From assembly GCA_038496445.1 (NCBI GenBank), contig JALMLS010000322.1:434001-498000 (forward strand): a stretch of DNA of 64,000 bases, written 5' to 3'. The stretch's first letter is position 1; every line of letters begins with the position of its first letter. Shown one piece after another: positions 1-11,744 of the stretch. The notes beneath the pieces were generated by a model. The model worked only from the letters and a program-made list of their open reading frames with translations, was not told where the DNA came from and ran no database searches. Origin of the DNA: Trichosphaerium sp. ATCC 40318. Its lineage: Eukaryota > Discosea > Flabellinia > Trichosidae. The translations under genes and the position numbers were made by a program.

Positions 1-2633
1 AGCGTTATAGCACAATTTTAGTACTAATCGATTTAGCCCTCAATACATTGAAGAAGGCATCAGAACTACGCCTATTTCAGTATACGTGCGTATAATCAAC
101 TACAGTAAAGTTGTTTGCAAATTAACTTCAAATAAGATAAACGGGTTCTTCATTGTTATTGCAAGCGTCCTGGGGACAGGAATTTTAGGTCTACCAGTCA
201 AACTAGCAAAGTCAGGTGAAAACGATCACTATGCAATCTCGTAGCGCCTCTTACTTAATATAGGGTTCTGGCCATTCTTGCTGACGTATACAGTGTGTTT
301 TATCATGCAGGTTAACGGTTTTGTCCCTATACAAGCCACCAATCGCTAAATCGATCGTAGACGCTCCTACTGTTCTTTATATCTGAAGTGCTACAAAAAG
401 GAGCTCGTGTTTTGGAAATGGAGTCTCTAGGCATTACAGATACATCAGCTACAGCACATATTCAACTAGACGTATTAAGTAAACAAAATCACCTATGGGT
501 AAGCCTAAAACACAAGTTTAAAACGTTTTATCTTGGAAAGTCATGATCCTGGCTGTTCATTCTTTGAATCTCTTGAAGCTGCTTTTAAACCGTTATTTAG
601 TCTTCCGAGGGAGATTTAAATATTGACGGTGATCGTGATGATGAAGATGTGGAAGGAACTGTTGGAATGGTTCAACATGATATTAAACCAGAAGTAACTG
701 GTTGTATGCCACGCCTTCGAGAGTTTTTAAAAGAAAAGAATCTTTATCAATCTGTTGACTTGCACTCCCTTGGCACGATATTCTTGAAATACGGTGCTGT
801 AAGTGACGCTTATAATAACTCCTTGAGGTTGTGGATAGTTCTACCAGAATCACACCAACTTTTAAAGAAAAGACTGTCAAGTCAACATTTTCTTAATTTT
901 ATTAAATCTGCTACTTACTGTTTCTTTATAGAATTACATATTTGACTTTGTAGTCATACTTCATTTTGTTTCAATATTGATAAGCTATGCTCTTGCTGGA
1001 TCTCAAGCTTATGTAGTGCTTTACAAAGGTACAAACAACACTGAAATATTTATACAACAGCGATTGTAATCTAGTTAACTCGTGTTAGATATTGCATCAT
1101 TTTCTGATCATGTAGTCCAAAACAGTACCTCTATAGCTCCTACAGTATTATCAAATATCACAGCAGTTCCCACAGGTAAGCCGAAAGTCTTTTTAAACAC
1201 AAGAAGCTAAAGTATCCTTTTTTTTTTTAGTTGCTGCTGAGGGTACTTCAGAGTACTATATCATCATCCCTATATTTGTATGTGTTCTTACTAGCATGGT
1301 AATATTTTTTGCTCGCTTTGTAAGGCCCATAATTACCGCTATGACTTTATCTAAAGGTGCAATGCTTGTGCTATTAGTAGGGTATGTAACCGATAATTTT
1401 GTTAACAGATAGCGAACGATCCATTTTTACTCATTCTTACTCAGTGTTACTGCATTTTTGGGTTCCAAAATAAATTTGACCATATCGGATGATTGGAGGT
1501 ATATTGGAAAAACCATATTAATGGGGACAGTTGCACTAGGCAAGTTTTTGTTTAACTTTCGAAATTGAGTGATTAAACACGTGTTTATTTTTTTTCCTTT
1601 TGTCTTTGCTGAGGCTTATTCACTTTTGTTGTTTATTTATACTTATTTTATTATTTATAGGAGGTGCTGTTAATGTAATACCAGTTACTTTCTCAAAAGT
1701 ATCAATGCGTAAAGCTGATATACGCAAATTTATTGCATCAATAGTAACTGGTTTATTTTTTGTTTATATCCTTAATGTCATTTGGTGCTATTATATTTTA
1801 CGTATTGTACCACAAGAAGGCGCAGGATTTTCTCTAGAACAGTACGTATACATAGCCACTTCGATATACCATTTTAGAAAACCGCTATGGATTCACAAGA
1901 CCTAATCTTGGTTTTTTGTATAGGGCTGAAGCTGACGGACAAATTTCGATTACACCTCTTGAAGGTATTATTCTACGTGATTATGATGATTACAAGTGGA
2001 TAGCTATAGTTATTTCTCTTTTCACAGTTGTACGTTATAGTTACTAATGGTGTTCTTATGAGAACCGTGTTTCTACCGTTGTTTTCTTACTTTTTTCTTT
2101 CGTAGGTCAGCATCACTGTGAGTTTCCTCACAATGGGATTTGGATTTAAACATGTCCTTGATGGTTATATTAGTCAATGGAGGCCAAGACCTACTGCTAA
2201 TTGGAGAATTACACGTTTTGTATGCGGTATACCAAAATACATTAAACAAGTACGTTTCAAGTTTTGTTTGTCATCGTTTTTTGATTGCTCCAAGGCTCTA
2301 TTGTATGGTGGCGCTTTCTCATTGATATTGGCAATCGCCATGTCAAATCCAAAATCATTTGTAACGATGCTTGACCGTGTTGCAAGCCTTGCAATAAATC
2401 TAGAAGCAGGTACTTACTTTCTACAATTTATTGTTCTTGTTTTAAGCTTATTTTTAGGTGCATTCATATGCCTGATGTTGTCGTATAGTAGATCATTTAA
2501 CGTTGAGATTCCTCTTCGTTTGCCTTCTTATATTTTTAATACAAGATGGGTTGTTTTCAGCTATTTTATGTTTGCTGTTTTATATGATATTGTAAGCATT
2601 ATCACAAACAAATTACATTACAAGTACTTGTAA
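1..2633 (+). CDS. Amino-acid-permease-like multi-pass membrane protein (5' partial)
   Basis: The reading frame can be followed through about eight exons. Near 150-220 it reads FFIVIASVLGTGILGLPVK, the first membrane helix with the glycine-rich turn typical of AAAP/APC-type amino acid permeases. Near 951-1027 it reads LISYALAGSQAYVVLYK. Further helices lie at about 1255-1390, 1600-1905 (VNVIPVTFSKVSMRK and a long hydrophobic stretch) and 2118-2633. The stretch at 600-720 is acidic and soluble and is probably a cytoplasmic loop. Introns are 45-70 bases. No ATG lies upstream of the first helix inside the window, so the start is outside or in an unseen exon. The likely role is proton-coupled amino acid or similar solute transport in a membrane. 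The family is inferred from helix pattern and the GTGILGLP motif only. AATAAA-like sequence follows the stop. Confidence 0.6.
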
Positions 2634-2739
2634 ATAAAATAAAATAATTTCGATTGGATTGTATGCTGCTTACCCGAAAAGTTTTGGTGCCTTAGCACAT
2701 TTGCCTTAACATTGCGCGTGTCATTTACCCAAATAAACA

Positions 2740-3401
2740 ATGGAACAAGCAGCAACACCTTATGAGAACACAGAAGAACCAATAACGCAAAGAGCAGTAG
2801 TTATACGACTGTATTTTAGTACGTCTTTTGCTGCAAAAACGTATTCACGTGTATTTATAAACGAAACGTTTTCACAACAAAATCACCTTGTAATTTCTTT
2901 TGAGATGTCTGGCGCATACTTTTCACGAAATTGATAAGCACGAATGACTAAAACATGAGCTGCAAAAATATTGTAGAAAAGGGATATCAAAAACGCTTAA
3001 GTCCCTCATAGACATCGAAACTTATATTTTTAGTCAACTTACTTTTTACCTTAGTCTATACTAAACGTAAAAATACAAGGACAAACTTATTCCTACGTGC
3101 ATCTTCTTCTACAAAACCATACCTCACAGGACTACAAGAACTTTTCTATACAGCTGCAACAACGTATGACGATATCTTGCCTCTTGAAACATTCAAATGG
3201 AGATACAACAAAAAAGCTGGTCATTATCGTTTCAAAGGTCTTTCTGTTAAGGAGACTCATTATGTTACACTGCCAACTCTGACAATGGAATTTTTCTTAA
3301 ATGAAGGATTTGATATTGTTGGATGTTCTGATGATAGAGGCGTTGTAGATTACCCAAATGAAATAACATTCCGAAGTGTAATAACATTTGTTAAAAAGTA
3401 A
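2740..3401 (+). CDS. Hypothetical protein, at least two exons
   Basis: I do not recognise this gene. An ATG at 2740 opens 64 codons beginning MEQAATPYENTEEPITQRAV. A second open stretch from about 3075 to the stop at 3401 reads as a coherent globular protein (LTGLQELFYTAATTYDDILP, then FLNEGFDIVGCSDDRGVVDY). It ends in VITFVKK. The joining intron probably lies between about 2890 and 3075, but I could not fix its ends. It sits close downstream of the permease gene on the same strand. No signal peptide or membrane segment is evident. Confidence 0.4.
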
Positions 3402-3419
3402 AAAAATCACGTTAAACAA

Positions 3420-3743
3420 ATGAACATAGAAGTAGAACTTGCGCTGACTGTCTCGCAGAAACATTTTGTAAGTCTAAGTTGGCCTATCAAGCTATATATT
3501 AATCCTTTGTATCGAATCATCCAAGTACTCAACATCTGGGGATTCTTGAGCCTTGATAAAACAAATACTAAACCGACAAAGGTTAAAGCGTTAAGTGAAT
3601 GCAAGATTTCACACCAGCAGCAGAAGATGCCAGTATCAAACAAAAAGACTGTATCCAAGTTTCTTGACCGATTGTTGGAATTTGCAACAATATTAGAGCG
3701 TACTTTTGACAATGACACTGCCTCAGTACTCAGTATAAAATAA
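3420..3743 (+). CDS. Hypothetical small ORF
   Basis: A 107-codon ORF begins with ATG 19 bases after the previous stop (MNIEVELALTVSQKHF) and ends in SVLSIK. It has a basic middle and no recognised domain. The opposite strand is also open over the same interval, which lowers confidence that this strand is coding. It could be chance, or an exon of a neighbouring gene. Confidence 0.25.
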   Translation: MNIEVELALTVSQKHFVSLSWPIKLYINPLYRIIQVLNIWGFLSLDKTNTKPTKVKALSECKISHQQQKMPVSNKKTVSKFLDRLLEFATILERTFDNDTASVLSIK

Positions 3744-4743
3744 TACAAACAATAACTCGACTGATTGATTTAAACTAAAAAGGTATTCCTTATGCGTTTA
3801 AGTCATATTTGAACCATAATTTTACAGCACTTTCAGGACAACCACATCTCTTCTTCTAATTCTCAAAAAAGATGGCACTACAGGTTCAATCACTCCAACG
3901 AAGTATCAACATTACGCAAACAACCGTACGACACTGAGAGCGAACCAGTTTTTTAACAAAATTCTTTCAAAAAATCTATCAAAAAAATCAATCTTATTTT
4001 TATTTTAAGGCTTCAGGAACTAGTTCAGTGTTGACAAGAAGCAAATAAATCGTCTTTGACAAAGAAAGCACATTATCAAAGTCAGTTGGCCGGTGGCAGT
4101 AGAGCAATCTTTTTCAAGGCACGTCACTCTGTTTCATTAATGAGGCTTCAAATTATATGTTTGAGCGGAACCATGTGCTCGTCATGACCTAAAATGGGAT
4201 CCCGTATATCACCATGCGAGACTAGGTAGTATAAAACGCCTGGGTTTTGGCCATTGCTTAAATCTACATAATCCTGACTTAACTTTGTCTTTTGAACGTT
4301 TTCTAAAACTTAGGATTACACCGTTATTATCATTAGTATCGGTCCAAAGTTTTGGGTTTTAAACGTTTAAAAGTCATTGTTAATGAAGCGATGGTTAATG
4401 TTGTGCTCTAGGAACCAACGTTCCGTATTTTCTTGTTTTTTGTTATTAGAGTAGATTTGGTCGAAAGACCCTATTATCGCACAATGTGTTATTTATTTAC
4501 CCCCTATCTAGGAGCTCCAATGCATACATATGGACTAATATAAACGTCAACTTTATGCTCGACTACCAGTTACTAAACAAGTGTAATGACAATGCATTGA
4601 CATTAAAAAAAAGTTCCATTCAAATTGTTTCATTATTGATAACTATAAAGCGATTCTGCAGTCTAGTTGATATCCATGCTATTTATTACTATTTGTCTCT
4701 ATACCTCATAGTTTTTGGGATAATCCATTGTCGTTTAAAGTTT
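3744..4743. other. Intergenic, no recognised feature
   Basis: About 1 kb between a plus-strand and a minus-strand gene, so it should hold two 3' ends. Several ORFs of about 100 codons occur but none has a recognisable domain or splice pattern. I see no tRNA-like or repeat structure. Confidence 0.5.
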
Positions 4744-6391
4744 TTACATGCCGTTCATTATAATTTTGCCGATATTTTTGTTTGCTTCCATAAAGTCATG
4801 TGCGTCCTTTGCTTTGTTCCAATCAAATACCTTTGAGATAATAGGTTTGATAAGACCTTTTTCAAATAGAGGTATCAAGTTGTTATTGATGTCCTGAGTA
4901 AGCCTCACTTTGTAGTCCAAAGACCTGCAAGTTTGGTTAAAAAAAACACAGAAAATGAACACAAACTTTTTATTGTTACCTTGCTCTTAGTGTGGTGCCC
5001 TTAATAGTAAGTCTACGGCGAAGAATATTACCCTGTATAGTTTTTGGTTAGTTTTTCAACGTTATAAAGGCGTTAGTACGCACGATACTGACATCTTTAA
5101 CTTGAAAACCGCTTAAAAATCCAAGCAAAATAACTCGTCCTATTTGAAAAACAAAACGTCAATATACGAAAGACTTTCAGGTAATCTCACCTTCTAATGC
5201 TGCAGTATTGATGTTCGATTGGAAGTAACTAAAGAAATTGTGTTAGTACGCAGCTAACATAACAGCGCTGTAAAACTGTTACTTGGCGCCAACGAAGTCC
5301 AAAGTTAAGTTGGATCCTTTCTTTTCAGTTGCTGCTAGTACATCTTCCTCCCATGGACCAGTCTTGTAATTGAAGCCCTTTGTAGCACCTAATATGATTA
5401 TCTCATTAGTGTGGTAGCATAATAGTGTGGCGTACCTAGGGAGCAACAAAAGTCAATTTTCTCTTGGCTTCCACAAGTTACAAAAACTTTGGCGTCTTTA
5501 ACTACATTCTTTACTATCTGGGTAGCAGCAGTACCAACACCGCTAGCACCAGCATGTATAAGAACATTTTCAGAATCTTTGAGTTCGCCCAGCCATACCC
5601 ATAGAAATCTAAGCAATAAATTCGACTACTACTAAACGTACCAACGCTATGAAAAAAACATTAGAAAAATCAACAAAATGAAAGGGTGAATCCGCTTGGA
5701 TTACCAATACCAACAAGAAGTTAAAAAAAAATGGTAATTGCCATGTATGAATACCTTGATATGCCGTCATGAAGACCTCAGGGATAGCTGCTGCTTGCTC
5801 CTAAAATCACATTAGAATACATTTCTTAGCGGATCCAAAATCATCATCTTACAAAAGAGAAGTTGTCAGGAATCTTAATCGCCATACCAGCAGGTATTAC
5901 GCAATCTAAAAGAAGTGTCAACAAACAAATGACAACAGTGATAAATTACAGTCTCGTAACTATACAAATACACGTACACTCAGCGTAACCGCCACCAGCA
6001 AGAAGAGCCATAACTCTGTCTCCTTTTTTCCAGCTTGTAACGTTTGGACATACCTCCTCAACAATACCAGCCCTAATATACAGGTTAGTAATCTATTTGG
6101 AGTATTATCAGTACATTTCAAGGCCTATGATTGGAGAAGCGCCAGCAGGAGGTGGATATTTTCCCTTTCGCTGTAATACATCGGCACTAAACGATCAGAA
6201 TTGTTTTAGGACGTTTTTGTACCGATTTATTGCTGTAGCCTTTATTTTAACCAATAAGCTGTTTTTTTCCAACTTAGGCTTCTCAGTGTCACCAACATAC
6301 CTACAAAATAGTATTAAAAGAAAAAGATCGAAAGTTTTTCAGCTTACAAGTTTTCGCTGCCACCAAACTCTTTTAGAAGAACAGCTTTCAT
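4744..6391 (-). CDS. PIG3-type NAD(P)H quinone oxidoreductase (zinc-independent MDR family)
   Basis: This is a multi-exon gene read on the minus strand. It starts MKAVLLKEFGGSENL (ATG at 6391), continues YVGDTEKPKLEKNSLLVKIK and then ATAINRADVLQRKGKYPPPA before GASPIIGLE, the classic N-terminal motifs of TP53I3/PIG3 quinone oxidoreductases. The GroES-like part follows (VMALLAGGGYAE). Next come YCVIPAGMAIKIPDN and the Rossmann nucleotide-binding stretch NVLIHAGASGVGTAATQIVK near 5520-5580, with AGASGVG for NADPH. The C-terminus is FEKGLIKPIISKVFDWNKAK then GKIIMNGM. At least eight short introns are seen, with donors such as GTAAGC and GTACAA. There are no zinc-ligand cysteines, as expected for this branch. 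It should reduce quinones with NADPH in the cytosol. Length, about 330 residues, is normal. Confidence 0.88.
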
Positions 6392-7016
6392 TGTAATAGT
6401 TTTTGTAGCGTAATATAAAAGTTAAGTAGGCGTTTTCCGTTCACGAATTCGTCCGTCAACGGAAATTAGCTTTCAAACAAATTCTGTAGATACAGGGGTT
6501 TTGTTGGCGGGACTACGGCTAAACTAGGTTACAGACAATTACAACCTACAAACGAGACATCACGGCGATCCGACCCTTTGTATTTTTATAGTCCCGGATC
6601 CAAGATTGCCTATTGGAGAAATTGTGCTTCTTGTCGCACGTGGGTACCATACAGATCCTACTTCAGTAACCTAAACGGTTTGCTGGTAGGATAAATTTGT
6701 AATCTAGCTGACACAGAATTATTTATTTACATTTGGTACTGTACGAGAAAACAAACCCCTTGTGAATTCTGTGCTGTTTTTACAAAATTGTCTCAATGTT
6801 AATGTGCTACGTTACGGTTGTTGCGTAGGAAATGCTGGTAAATTAAGTACGTGCCGGTTTGCAACGTCAAGACTACGAACTAGAAAAAATACTTTCCCTA
6901 TTGCCGGAAGTGTAAAATAAACTTTCACTTGGTTTGTAACAACTCAAACATGCCTACACCCCCACCCTCTGTAACACTCTCGTTTTATTAGAATGTACGA
7001 ACAGACCATCTATTAA
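6392..7016. other. Intergenic region upstream of the oxidoreductase gene
   Basis: About 620 bases between two minus-strand genes, holding the promoter of the quinone oxidoreductase and the 3' end of the nitroreductase. A CACGTG palindrome occurs at 6637-6642. Nothing else is recognised. Confidence 0.5.
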
Positions 7017-7843
7017 TTACGCAAGCCAGTCCACCTTTAGATGCGTAGCTGCCGAGCGCCTGCGCCTATCCTTGAGACCTTTTTTGCAGCTAGCAACTAT
7101 AAAAAAACCAAGGCACTTGTCTTCATCCCCCATCCCGAGAAAGTCGCTCATCTCTGCTGAGTCACGTGCTCCACTATGCCATGAGCTCCAGTAGCACGCA
7201 AGACCGTCATATGCAGTAGTTTGCAAATGCATATTTTGAACAGCACAAGCTGTGGCTGCAGCCTCTTCCCATTCTTTCATTCGCTTTGATCCGGCTTGGC
7301 GCTGCATTACTATCCCTACCATATACGAAACAGGACCCCAACGTCCATCTATCTCTTCCTCTGTCATTTGTCGCCATTTCTGATACTCAGTCTCCGATCC
7401 CCAACGTTCGTAATCACTCCAATGCTGGTCGTAGAAGGCGAGCGTCATCCGTTGCATTTTGACCATGGCTTTTCGACCCAGTACAACAAAGCGCCATGGT
7501 GGTACAGGTCCGTGGTATGGAGCCCATATTGCAGCTTCTAGAATGCTTTGTAATACCTCTCGAGCTACTGGTTTGCGCACATAGTCTTTTGGAAATACTG
7601 ATTGCCTGTTTCGAATACAATCTAACAGAGTGCTGTTTTCTTGCTTTCGGTGTGCTTTGGCTGAGCGTTTGTAGATTTTGGTGCTTCATCGTTCCAAAAA
7701 GCGATCGCTTGAGCGACACAGGCTATTATAACAGTTCCCAAGTACAAGCCAGATGTTACTTTTTCGTATTGCGTTACAATGGTGATGGTAACAACTGCTA
7801 AAGCAAGTAGCACGCAAAATGTTGCGATTCTTTTTACTTGCAT
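7017..7843 (-). CDS. Membrane-anchored nitroreductase-family protein (apparent frameshift)
   Basis: The C-terminal 190 residues are a nitroreductase-like FMN enzyme: FPKDYVRKPVAREVLQSILE, AAIWAPYHGPVPPWRFVVLG, then WEEAAATACAVQNMHLQTTA, GLACYWSSWHSG and LGFFIVASCKKG. The RNRQSVFPKDY start and the AP.HG..PPWRF motif are family hallmarks for phosphate and FMN binding. Upstream, an ORF from ATG 7843 encodes MQVKRIATFCVLLALAVVTI and a second hydrophobic segment, so two membrane helices precede the enzyme. The two parts are in different frames and meet near 7620-7640, next to an AAAA run. One extra A there would join them as a single protein. This may be an assembly error, a true frameshift or an unrecognised splice. 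The enzyme frame has no ATG of its own. Confidence 0.75.
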
Positions 7844-8097
7844 TTATTCTCACTTGCAAGGTTAACTACTGTTGAGTTGTCGTGCTCGTGATAATTGTGA
7901 TCGATTGAAAATATGGGGAAATTCAGTTGAATTAACTTTAATTTTATAAAAGTTGCCAGGGTTATTCTGCCAGGGTATTATAACGTTGGAGAATACTTTG
8001 TAAATTAAGCATTTGGTCCAACGGTGAATAATGACGTAGCTGGCGTGTAGTGGTTTATTTAGTCTAAACACGCCGCACCCGGTGATTAAAAACATGC
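7844..8097. other. Divergent promoter region
   Basis: This 254-base gap lies between the divergent starts of the nitroreductase (minus) and the module-repeat gene (plus). It must hold both promoters. No TATA box is evident. Confidence 0.4.
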
Positions 8098-10794
8098 ATG
8101 GCTAAAACACTTGCCAGACATTCAAAATCGTTTGCGCCTACCGCCAGCGCACAGTCTAAAGAATCTGTAAGTGATTTCGCGTTTTTCGTTGCGTTTACAG
8201 TTACAAGGTCATTAAACCCCAACTTTGGCGCTCATTTGAGCGAACCAGGGACTTTATAAATAATGTACGCGTTTTTGACACCATATCGCTACGAATACCT
8301 AAATTTATGCTAACAGCGATACATACAGGCAGGTACAGAGTTTAAACTAAAAACACTTGATTGTTGGTACAATGTCAACCCCACATCACTACTACCGATT
8401 CGTGGCGGTCCCTTGTTACAGTACATCCATTTCAGTTTTTTGTTTTTGATTGCGTGCAGGCGATACGATTATTCTCTTTGCAAACTGTTATCATACGTGT
8501 ACCCACAACACAACTGGCGTGAAGCTTTGTTCAGTACGGTTAAAAGTACCTCTCCTCTAAGTAACCTACTATAGCAAAGTTTTACAGGCACAAAGTAAAT
8601 AGTATTAGTCCTTTGACAGCATTGGCTTTCCAAGTACGAACCATAAAAATGTGACGAATTGTAGTAAAACTGTTTGTTTCTGAACCCTCTTCTTGCGTAA
8701 CTTATTATTTGATAGGCTGAAGAGGCTCATAATATTGTTGAGACAACACAGTGGTTAGATTACACCATTAGAGACTTGTATAAGCTCGGTGGTAGACCAT
8801 TGCTAAAAGGTAAAAGAATAAAAAACTTGCAACAGTTTTTGGAACGTGTTTATCCTGAAGTATCTTGGCATCATTGGCAGTTTGGTACGTTATAAAAAGA
8901 TGTGTATATATTATACCTGTATTCACATATATAAATAGGAGTTGTTCCACAGCAATTTTGGCTGAAAAGACCTGCGCATCATGCTGTTTTTAAAGATGTA
9001 CGTCAAACCAAAATTTAGTTGTTTTTCACTAAACAAAGTCGTATGCTCTAGCTTGAAGACTACCTTGGTGTTATAAAATTACAAGATTGGTATGATGTTA
9101 CTTACGAAGATGTTAATAAATTTTCTACAAAGATACTTCAGTACGCAAGAGTAAAAAGAGACAAGTCTTAACGCATCAATAGCCGATTTCACAGATCTGT
9201 TCCAGAAATGGTACAATATTTCTACCCAGAATATAAATGGCAGCAATGGAAATTCTGTGAGTCGTTAAGTATACATGCACTTCATTCTAATTATAACTAC
9301 GAAAGCGAAGGTATCTAGAGCATTTTGGGCCAAGCGAAAAAATATAGAACGATTCATTATGGAGGTAACTTATATTTAATTTGGATTGAAGCTCATACAA
9401 CTACTGTAGATTGAAGAGCTTTACGACTTGATACATCTTGACGATTGGTACGAAGTTGCTACATCACAAATATATTCAAATGGTGGAGCATCACTCATGT
9501 CAATGTACGCTACTTTTTTACCTTTGTGATTATTCTACAAACACTTCTTCTTTTTTGCTTCTACGTGTCCATTCGTTTCTTTCAATGTGGTAGCGCCCCT
9601 GAAATAATCAATATTTTGGTTAATTTGGTTACAGCCAAAACGTACCAGTTGTCCTAATTCAGACAAATAAGAATATTTTAAGAATGTCATCATTTTGACA
9701 CATTGCATTTTAGGTATTTTGAAGGGTCGGTTGTTGCTCTGGTCAAGTTTGTATACCCTGACAAAAAATGGGACGAGTGGCGCTTTCGTATGTTACAACA
9801 AACATATTACCTTCACTCACAACTACTTATAGAAAAGTCGCCGCACAACACGTGGAAGAACTTGGATAATCAACGAGCATTTATGATCGAAGTAAGAATT
9901 TGTTTCTAAAAACCAGCCATTACTTAATACGTTATTTAAGGCAGGGAAAAAACTAATTGTAAAGCGGCCAGAAGACTGGTATAATATACAGTTGAAAGAT
10001 TTGATCGATATAGGTGGTGCTTCTGTGATTAGGTACGATATAACATTAATATTACGCTACTCAAAAAAAAACTAGGCAGTATGGGAACTCGTTGCAACAA
10101 ACTTTACGTTCTGTTTTTCCACAATATGTGTGGGAAGCATGGAAGTTTGGTATGTCATTTCCATTAATCAATAATAAAGCTTGCTTATTATAAACAGGTA
10201 AGATGCCTGCAGAAGAGTGGAACAATAATGATACTGTAGTAGAGTTTTTCAGAGGTGTACGTAAATCTTAAAGACGTTGTTCTAATATACATAGCTTGAA
10301 AATCATTATAATATACAGCACCGCGATGAATGGTATAAACGTACTCTAAGGGACATATCCTCTCAAGGTGGTAGTGGTCTCGTATACAAGTACATCTAAA
10401 AAATAATGTCATTTACTCATTCCTGTTTCAGGTTTCAGAACCAAGGAATTCATAAGTTACTTGCTCAAGTGTACCCAGACCACTCATGGAAACCTTGGCG
10501 CTTCTGTAAGACATAAATTCTTAGATAAGAGAACTGACATGACCTCTTTAGATAAAAGTTTTCACCCTGACGGCTGGAGAGATAGGGAACACGTTTCCTC
10601 GTTTATTCAAACAGCTGAATCAGCTTTACGCATAAACGCGCCAACTGACTGGCAGAGGATATCTGAGATTCAACTATTAGATGCAATTGATGCTAGAGGA
10701 TGGAGACCGTACCTACAATCTATGTTATCTTTGGTATATCCGGGTCTAAATAGGGTAACAAAGAAAAGTGGCGACAGAAGAGCATCTCAAAGGT
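8098..10794 (+). CDS. Tandem W-Y module protein, upstream part or first gene
   Basis: Start ATG 8098 gives MAKTLARHSKSFAPTASAQ and a short basic exon closed by a GTAAGT donor. Then follow at least six copies of a roughly 75-residue module that I read as: D-W-Y-x-V, ten residues, GG-x-x-L, Y-x-x-S-L-x-x-L-L-x-x-V-Y-P-x-x-x-W-x-x-W-K-F, P-x-x-F-W, N-x-R-x-F, then L-x-I before the next DWY. Examples are LDCWYNVNP near 8360, LERVYPEVSWHHWQF near 8840, KLQDWYDVT near 9085, VYPDKKWDEWRF near 9755, RPEDWYNIQ near 9970, VFPQYVWEAWKF near 10115 and VYPDHSWKPWRF near 10470. A divergent last block (SFHPDGWRDREHV) runs to 10794, where a donor-like GTTTGT follows. Introns often interrupt modules after the K-F. 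I know of no named domain for this. It may continue into the gene at 11.7-14 kb. Confidence 0.65.
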
Positions 10795-11729
10795 TTGTAT
10801 TTTTTTTTGTTATTGGTTGGTTTATTTTTAATGCTTAGATCTCTCATAATATGCGCCAATGACTTATTCTTGTGATACAACGCTGCTACTACCCGTTTGT
10901 TAGGCAAATATCCATGTAAAGTATTGTAAATAACTAAAAAACAACATTTCCAAATAAAAGTTTGTAAATTGCGTATGCTTGACTGGTTGGGCGTTGTAGA
11001 AGCTGAATTCGCGTTCATAAAAAACAAACAAGTTCACTTCAAGCTAATATTTGTAAAGGTATTTACAACGCTTGCACCTCCGGTAAAGACACTTCTAAGA
11101 CAGCTTCCCTGGATTTCTAGCACAAAACCATAGTTCTAAAAATACCTCACTAAACACAAAAGCTGTTAAAACCTCATGGAGCACGCTGTGGTGGAATATT
11201 ACAGGTTCCACAATTTTTTCACAGCAGAAAGTTAAGGTTCAAAAGCACATAGATTTTCTCCATTAATGGTTGGTTCGAATTGTGTCTACGCTTGGGTTAC
11301 GGCTCTGTCCAGGCTGATACTCCTGTGTGCTACTATGGTGTATTTGTTCATGCTTTAACGGTAGGCAGCAATGCCTTCTGTTACGGGACTGCACTATGTT
11401 CACAGGTGCCTTTGCGGGCTAAGGTTTGAGATTACTGCGTATCGATACTGTTCTGGCTTGCCTTTTTTGTTTATTTTGCATGTAGGGCACGAATGATGTC
11501 ATTGTTATTATACCTGCTACTCAACTCCAAAAAACATACAACCCTCATTGCAAGTTAGATTGTTTTCAGCTTTTTTGCCTCTCGCTCACAACGCTCCTGA
11601 AAGGCGTACAAATAGTCGAACTTGGCTCTACTAAGCATGTAAAGCCCATACAGAAGGAAACGATTAAGTGGGAGTTGACTGTCAAATGTCCATCACATTC
11701 TGTTAATGTAACTAACCTGTTCAAAACCA
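10795..11729. other. Gap between module-repeat parts, coding status unclear
   Basis: About 930 bases separate the last clear module of the upstream part from the first of the downstream part. A short stretch at 10977-11130 (MLDWLGVVEAEFAFI) vaguely resembles module text, but I could not splice it in. This is either intergenic DNA between two paralogues or degenerate exons and introns of one gene. Confidence 0.4.
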
Positions 11730-11744
11730 TTGTTTGCCAAAATA

